A DNA stretch of 19,711 nucleotides, from NCBI GenBank assembly GCA_024638345.1, contig JAHEKL010000009.1, positions 521-20,231 on the forward strand. Reading direction: 5' to 3'. Positions within the stretch are counted from its first letter, which is position 1. Every line of letters begins with the position of its first letter. Positions 16,601-19,711 of this stretch are shown piece after piece. This stretch comes from Gammaproteobacteria bacterium. GTDB lineage: Bacteria; Gemmatimonadota; Gemmatimonadetes; Longimicrobiales; Gaopeijiaceae. The notes beneath the pieces are model-generated. The model did no database searches and was not told the DNA's origin. It was given only the letters and a program-made list of their open reading frames with translations. The translations under genes and the position numbers were made by a program.

Positions 16601-17166
16601 AACAGCAAGGCGGCGAGCAGCAAGGCCAACAGCAAGGTGAGCAGCAGGGCCAACAGCAGGGTCAGCAACAAGGCGGCCAGCAACAAGGCGGCCAGCAACA
16701 AGGCCAGCAGCAAGGCGGTCAGCAGGCCGGAGGTCAGCAACAGGGTGGTCAACAGGCTGGCGGTCAGCAGGCTGGTGGCAGTCAATTCGGAGGCGGCGGC
16801 CCGGGGGGCAGGTTCGACGACGGGGTCGCGCGTCAGCTGAGCCGAGAGGCAGCCGAGAGACGAGCCCAGGCCCAGGAGCTGCAAGATCGCCTCGCCGAGG
16901 CTGGGGTTCCGCCCGAAAGCTTGCAGAGCCTCGACGGCGTGATCGATCGGTTCCGCGATCTGGAGGCCCTCGGGGTCTACGGCGATCCGCAGCGACTGTC
17001 GGAGCTGCAGCGTGAGTTGGTCGAGAGCCTACGAGAGCTCGATTTCGACATCCGGCGGCACTTCGCGAGCACGAACCGCGAAGGCCCCACCGTGGCGGGT
17101 TCGGGCAACGTTCCGGAGGGCTACCAAGATCTGGTCAGGGAGTACTTCCGCAGCCTGGCCAGATAG
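13636..17166 (+). CDS. DUF4175 membrane protein with Gly- and Gln-rich tracts
   Basis: A very large, 1176-residue membrane-anchored protein of the DUF4175 type, function unknown. Hydrophobic helices lie at about 31-51, 59-79 and 157-173. A large beta-rich region (about 185-505) has repeated Ig/cadherin-like features, as in DFAIGELELIFSVNGG. A run of 14 glycines (517-530) then leads into a long charged, helical, probably coiled-coil half rich in Gln, Glu and Arg (about 560-980). A repetitive Gly/Gln tract lies at about 986-1058, and a final helical domain follows. GGAG at 13624-13627, eight bases before ATG 13636, supports the start. DUF4175 genes commonly follow MoxR, DUF58 and VWA genes, as here. 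The low-complexity tracts lie in frame with good sequence on both sides, so they are genuine parts of the protein. A structural or tethering role is plausible but unproven. Confidence 0.9.
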   Translation: MAKRFESSERRELQKVVQTVRRRWKTRSLLRGILFSTVSLVAALLIVRVLVDRWSWGPTSVTIIALLAYSGVVIVAFRTLFRPMFRRLSDERVLLYLREHEPSLRSEILTAVAAINREPDPQSAELLDGLIRSAVLKARAVQGGRRVDRDPLKRLSWSNGALAVLLALLILADPLGLRQSAPALVRPWTAVQLPSPLAVQIFPGDTVLPRGAELRISARLEGFASDEVEVAFRSEEGTEWDRWPMIVQDEEAGEHEFVLFRVEEPMDYFVESEGVQSGTHRIDVVDLPYVSRLQLELHHPEYTGLAPELIESGGDIFVLPETRVVVRAEPTIPIPAGRIVLEDVGDVEMSVTDEGVLTGQFTTREPGFYRVDLEDLEGATYRGTPDHLIDIVEDLAPIVAIERPARDVRVTAVEEVYIEAQASDDFAIGELELIFSVNGGSERTISLLSGSDSRLREISAGHTFFLEEYDLEPGDLIAYHVRAVDNGPLAEEREARTDLFFIQVRPFSQDFRQAEQGGGGGGGGGGGGGGDPMAGQFSEQQRQIVTATFNVGRDWRQISPDLVEEDIATIALSQASLRDEVNAFMGELQRRLARAPEEMRQVAAELPLATAEMEAALSELEDSDTSEALPPEQRALQHLLRAEAVFREIQLQQQQNQGGGGGGASGAEIREDLADFFDLEMDRLRNQYEQLQQGERQQMDQQLNQAMERLRELARRQEQEQERLQRVAERLPAGAAGAGGESQRRLAEEAEELARELERLSREHSSPELAETARELQEAANAMRRSATSRNQEGVGQANAAQEALEDARRLLERDQANRLGRDAQRAMDQAERALERQRQIEQDVRDMPEGLQGRGDALPPILDEKEQLIDELQNLESELNRLADEAEDPQAEREFRQAASAIRDGQLPDRIDFSRSLVASSRPEQAEEFEAQISELMEELNDQVQAAAGALDSENQGRGSELAERTRELVRAAESMEERARQAAQQGQQQGGEQQGQQQGEQQGQQQGQQQGGQQQGGQQQGQQQGGQQAGGQQQGGQQAGGQQAGGSQFGGGGPGGRFDDGVARQLSREAAERRAQAQELQDRLAEAGVPPESLQSLDGVIDRFRDLEALGVYGDPQRLSELQRELVESLRELDFDIRRHFASTNREGPTVAGSGNVPEGYQDLVREYFRSLAR
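15184..15225 (+). repeat. GGN codon run encoding 14 consecutive glycines
   Basis: Fourteen successive GGN codons within the DUF4175 gene encode residues 517-530. The third bases vary (T, C, A and G), so this is not a pure nucleotide repeat and selection for a flexible linker is more likely than recent slippage. It separates the beta-rich part from the helical part of the protein. Confidence 0.9.
16591..16794 (+). repeat. Degenerate tandem repeat encoding QQQG / QQGG units
   Basis: A stretch of short, imperfect, mostly 12- and 15-base units made of CAG/CAA and GGT/GGC codons encodes runs such as GGQQQGQQ and QQAGG. Near 16668-16700 the unit CAACAAGGCGGCCAG occurs twice in a row. Exact repeats make it prone to copy-number change and to assembly error, so its length may differ between strains. 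Confidence 0.88.
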
Positions 17167-17224
17167 CGGCGACCAGTCCCGTCGCCGATCCGACGGGTTC
17201 TTCCCGTCGACGAGCCGTGATCTC

Positions 17225-18589
17225 ATGATTCCCATGATCCAGAGAATCTTCCGGCTGAGAATGGCGATCGCGCTCGGCGCCTTGGCTGTGGTCATGGCGC
17301 CGAACACCTCCACCGCCCATGAGATTCCGTCCACGGTCACGGTTCAGGTCTACGTCCGTGCCGAGGGCGACGTCCTGAGGATGCTGATCAGGGCGCCCCT
17401 CGGTTCCATGCGCGACATCCAGTTTCCTCTGAGAGGACCCGGCTATCTCGTGATCGACGAGGCCGAGCCTTTCCTTCGCGACGCCGCGACGCTCTGGCTG
17501 GTAGACTACCTGCAGCTCTTCGAGAACGACCAGCCGTTGAGGGACGTCGACGTCGTCGCGACACGCGTTTCGCTTCCCTCCGACCGATCTTTCGTGACGT
17601 TCGACGACGCCGTCACCCACATTCTGGGGCCGCCCCTTCCGTCCACGACGGATATCGTATGGCAGCAGGCGATGATGGACGTCGTGCTCGACTATCAGAT
17701 CCAGTCGGCAGATTCACGTTTCTCCATTCTGTCCGAGCTCGCCCACCTCGGTCTCACCACCACGACGGTCCTCCGCTTCGATCTTCCAGGGAGCGAAGAA
17801 CGGTTGTACCAGTTCACCGGGAACCCGGGTCTCGTGGAGCTCGACCCGCGCTGGTGGCAGGCGGCCATCCAGTTCGTGGAGCTCGGGTTCTTCCACATCC
17901 TCGATGGGATCGACCACCTCCTGTTCCTACTCTGCCTGGTGATCCCGTTCCGACGCATCGTTCCGTTGATCACCCTGGTGACCTCGTTCACGATCGCGCA
18001 CTCGATCACTCTGGGAGCGTCCGCCTTCGGATATGCGCCGTCTGCGCTGTGGTTTCCGCCCCTGGTCGAGGCTTTGATCGCCTTGTCGATCGTCTTCATG
18101 GCCCTGGAGAATATCGTCGGGGCGAATCTTCAGCGCCGATGGATGGTGGCGTTCGGGTTCGGTCTCGTTCACGGATTCGGCTTCTCGTTCGCGCTGCGCG
18201 AGTCACTGCAGTTCGCCGGCGCTCACTTGGTCTGGTCCCTGCTCTCCTTCAACGTAGGCGTGGAGATCGGTCAGATCGCCGTGCTGCTCGTGAGCGTACC
18301 CCTGTTGGCACTGCTGTTCAAGCACGTCCTGGCGGAGCGACTGGGTATCATCCTGCTGTCCGCCCTGATCGCGCACACCTCGTGGCATTGGATGACCGAG
18401 CGATGGGAGACACTCCGAGCTTTCGCCATCCAGCTACCCCCTATCGACGTCATCTTCCTCCTCACGCTGACCCGTTGGGCAATGGCGATTCTCATCTTGC
18501 TCGGAATCGCTTGGATACTGCGCGGTTTGTTCGGAAAGCTCGAGGACGTGACCGGTCGGCGTGCGTCCGAGGCCCAGCCCGAGCTCTGA
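17225..18589 (+). CDS. HupE/UreJ family membrane protein
   Basis: A 454-residue membrane protein of the HupE/UreJ_2 type, a group thought to move metal ions (nickel or cobalt in characterised relatives). The N-terminus is a signal peptide (MAIALGALAVVMAPNTSTA, mature end near AHE), followed by an exported beta-rich domain of about 175 residues. The membrane part begins with the family motif FFHILDGIDHLLFLL, placing H224, D227, D230 and H231 as possible metal ligands. Further histidines recur in AHSITLG, LVHGFGFS and AHTSWHWM. I count about seven or eight helices in total. ATG 17225 was chosen as the first start after DUF4175; 17234 and 17261 are alternatives because no strong ribosome site is visible. 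It lies 58 bases after DUF4175, and may be in the same operon. No hydrogenase or urease genes are present. Confidence 0.88.
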   Translation: MIPMIQRIFRLRMAIALGALAVVMAPNTSTAHEIPSTVTVQVYVRAEGDVLRMLIRAPLGSMRDIQFPLRGPGYLVIDEAEPFLRDAATLWLVDYLQLFENDQPLRDVDVVATRVSLPSDRSFVTFDDAVTHILGPPLPSTTDIVWQQAMMDVVLDYQIQSADSRFSILSELAHLGLTTTTVLRFDLPGSEERLYQFTGNPGLVELDPRWWQAAIQFVELGFFHILDGIDHLLFLLCLVIPFRRIVPLITLVTSFTIAHSITLGASAFGYAPSALWFPPLVEALIALSIVFMALENIVGANLQRRWMVAFGFGLVHGFGFSFALRESLQFAGAHLVWSLLSFNVGVEIGQIAVLLVSVPLLALLFKHVLAERLGIILLSALIAHTSWHWMTERWETLRAFAIQLPPIDVIFLLTLTRWAMAILILLGIAWILRGLFGKLEDVTGRRASEAQPEL

Positions 18590-18646
18590 GGACTCCACGC
18601 ATCGCAGCGAGCGAACCTCCACCGCTGCCGCGTCGCGATCCGGGGA

Positions 18647-18705
18647 GTCTAGGCCGCCAGAGAGGCCCCCTTCCGTGTTGCTGGAACCCGCAACGGCCCC
18701 TAGAC
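18647..18705 (+). promoter_or_regulatory. Nested inverted repeat after HupE
   Basis: GTCTAGG (18647-18653) pairs with CCTAGAC (18699-18705). Inside lie a possible GGCC/GGCC stem and a GTTGC (18677-18681) to GCAAC (18690-18694) hairpin, so the transcript could fold as a branched structure. It lacks tRNA landmarks. It may be a terminator-like element or an operator for the next gene. Confidence 0.3.
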
Positions 18706-18706
18706 T
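18679..18706 (+). promoter_or_regulatory. Possible promoter of the Met-rich gene
   Basis: TTGCTG (18679-18684) and TAGACT (18701-18706) are 16 bases apart and share three and four positions with the sigma-70 consensus. They would start transcription about 85 bases before the ATG. The match is weak and the -10-like box overlaps the arm of an inverted repeat. Confidence 0.22.
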
Positions 18707-18755
18707 ACAACTCTATGCGGCCTTTGGACCCTGAGGAGCGCCCCGGGGTCCGGTC

Positions 18756-18774
18756 GAGTTGGCTGATTCAACTC
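18756..18774 (+). promoter_or_regulatory. Leader hairpin before the Met-rich gene
   Basis: GAGTTG (18756-18761), a 7-base loop, and CAACTC (18769-18774) form a perfect 6-bp stem ending 21 bases before ATG 18796. It would be in the 5' leader; a regulatory role is only a possibility. Confidence 0.3.
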
Positions 18775-18795
18775 ACTCTTCCCCTGGAATTCACC

Positions 18796-19711
18796 ATGTT
18801 CGAGTCCAAGATCCGCGTCGCTCTCGGAACCTCGTTACTCGTTGTCACGATGGGTGCTACGGGGGTGGCGGCTCAGATGGCAGGCGACGAGCTGAGGAGC
18901 GAGTTCCCGCAGCTCGGGACGCTGTTCAGCGCCTTCGATGTCACCCAAGCGGCCCTGTTCGAGCGTGTGGTCGAGATCGGAATGTCCAGCGATGCGGACG
19001 CGGGGGAGGAGCAGCTGCGCTCGACGCTGAACATGATGAACAACATGACCATGGATGACATGATGCACATGGGTGGCATGGCCGACATGCACGCCACCAT
19101 GGCCATGGCAGGTCCCTTCGGTGAGCTGGAGACCCGTGCCAAGGCCGATCTGACACAGATGATCCGGGGCACGCATTCCGCTTCGGACGCCGTCCGCGCG
19201 CTCTCGGAAACCGAGTCCCTCACGCCCAGGGCCATCGCCGTCCTGGAGCGGGGTCGGGAGTTCGAGGTCCGCCTGTTCGACATCTACGCCGACGCGGGGA
19301 TTTCCGACAAGTCCCGAGCCGTGAACGAAGCGATCGACGAGTATCTAAGCGATCAGCAGAACGCGGTTCCGTCCGCCGCGAAGACCCCGAGCCTCATGCT
19401 CGGACATCCTTACGCGGGGGCCTTCGCGACCGGTTATCCCGAGCTCAGCGGGCTACACTGGGCGGGACAGTGGCTCCGGCTCGCGTCGCTCGAGCCCCTC
19501 ATGCTGGGCGGAGACAACGTGGAAAGCGGGGTCGGCACGACCATCGAGCGGTTCAACGGCAAGGTGACGGGCATGCAGGGGATGTCCATGCTGCCCACGG
19601 AGATGCCCATGGTTCCGGCCATTTCCCCGCTTCTCTATAGCCGCCATCCCGAGGCATCGGCGATCATCGACAACCTGAACATGCTCGAGACGGTGATTGC
19701 CGACGTCCTGG
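18796..19711 (+). CDS. Secreted Met/His-rich protein of unknown family (3' end cut by window edge)
   Basis: I do not recognise this family. The frame is open from ATG 18796 to the window edge, giving 305 codons and no stop. The N-terminus is a signal peptide (KIRVALGTSLLVVTMGATGVAAQ, cleavage near residue 27). The mature part is largely helical. A striking cluster at residues 80-104 has 11 methionines and two histidines (H91, H99), and a smaller cluster at 260-272 has five methionines. Met/His clusters of this kind bind copper or other soft metals in many periplasmic proteins; a metal-handling role here is inference. The upstream HupE/UreJ-type gene is compatible with that idea but does not prove it. 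The start is supported by the signal peptide; only a weak GGA precedes it. Codon choice is GC-rich like its neighbours, so there is no sign of recent transfer. Confidence 0.8.
   Translation, partial: MFESKIRVALGTSLLVVTMGATGVAAQMAGDELRSEFPQLGTLFSAFDVTQAALFERVVEIGMSSDADAGEEQLRSTLNMMNNMTMDDMMHMGGMADMHATMAMAGPFGELETRAKADLTQMIRGTHSASDAVRALSETESLTPRAIAVLERGREFEVRLFDIYADAGISDKSRAVNEAIDEYLSDQQNAVPSAAKTPSLMLGHPYAGAFATGYPELSGLHWAGQWLRLASLEPLMLGGDNVESGVGTTIERFNGKVTGMQGMSMLPTEMPMVPAISPLLYSRHPEASAIIDNLNMLETVIADVL

Larger units (their letters stand above)
18590..18795 (+). other. Intergenic region with several inverted repeats
   Basis: These 206 bases separate HupE from the Met-rich gene. They contain a nested inverted repeat at 18647-18705, a GGACCC/GGGTCC pair at 18726-18731 and 18746-18751, and a hairpin at 18756-18774. 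No structure has a T-run, so no intrinsic terminator can be named. No gene is seen in this gap. Confidence 0.45.

Noticed and set aside
16591..16794. Repeat array considered as CRISPR or other non-coding repeat
   Set aside because: The units are short, adjacent and without spacers, and they stay in frame as Gly/Gln codons of DUF4175.
18647..18705. Possible tRNA-like cloverleaf
   Set aside because: The arms lack the T-loop, D-loop and anticodon-stem landmarks, and the acceptor-like stem has no CCA-compatible end.

Overview
The window is high-GC, densely packed bacterial DNA. It holds one gene on the minus strand, cut by the left edge, and ten on the plus strand, the last cut by the right edge. 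I see no tRNA, rRNA, insertion sequence, phage gene or CRISPR array. The order DUF4159, VWA membrane protein, MoxR, DUF58, BatA-like protein, DUF4175, HupE, together with secreted TPR proteins and high GC, suggests Gemmatimonadota or a related Gram-negative lineage. That placement is inference from gene content; no marker gene is present.

Left part (1-2977). A cysteine-bearing methyltransferase of the ArsM (arsenite methyltransferase) type faces left. Diverging from it are two exported DUF4159 proteins that are clear tandem paralogues. Each has its own signal peptide and its own leader of 160-253 bases.

Centre (3240-17166). Seven genes lie head to tail and probably form one operon: a VWA protein with an internal amidotransferase-like fold; a secreted caspase-like protein whose expected catalytic cysteine position is alanine; a large TPR lipoprotein with a gluzincin HExxH domain; a MoxR AAA+ ATPase; a cytosolic DUF58/VWA protein; a BatA-like VWA membrane protein; and a very long DUF4175 membrane protein with glycine- and glutamine-rich tracts. 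Five of the six junctions overlap or are separated by under 10 bases, several as ATGA, TGATG or GTGA couplings. MoxR ATPases are known to work with VWA proteins as chaperone-like machines, so this looks like an envelope-facing MoxR/VWA system. The pseudo-caspase and the TPR-peptidase between its VWA and MoxR genes are the least familiar part.

Right part (17225-19711). A HupE/UreJ-type membrane protein with a signal peptide follows DUF4175 after 58 bases. It has no hydrogenase or urease genes beside it. After a 206-base gap with several short inverted repeats comes a secreted protein with a dense Met/His cluster, open at the window edge. I do not recognise its family.

The longest antisense reading frames are coding shadows of GC-rich genes and are not annotated.
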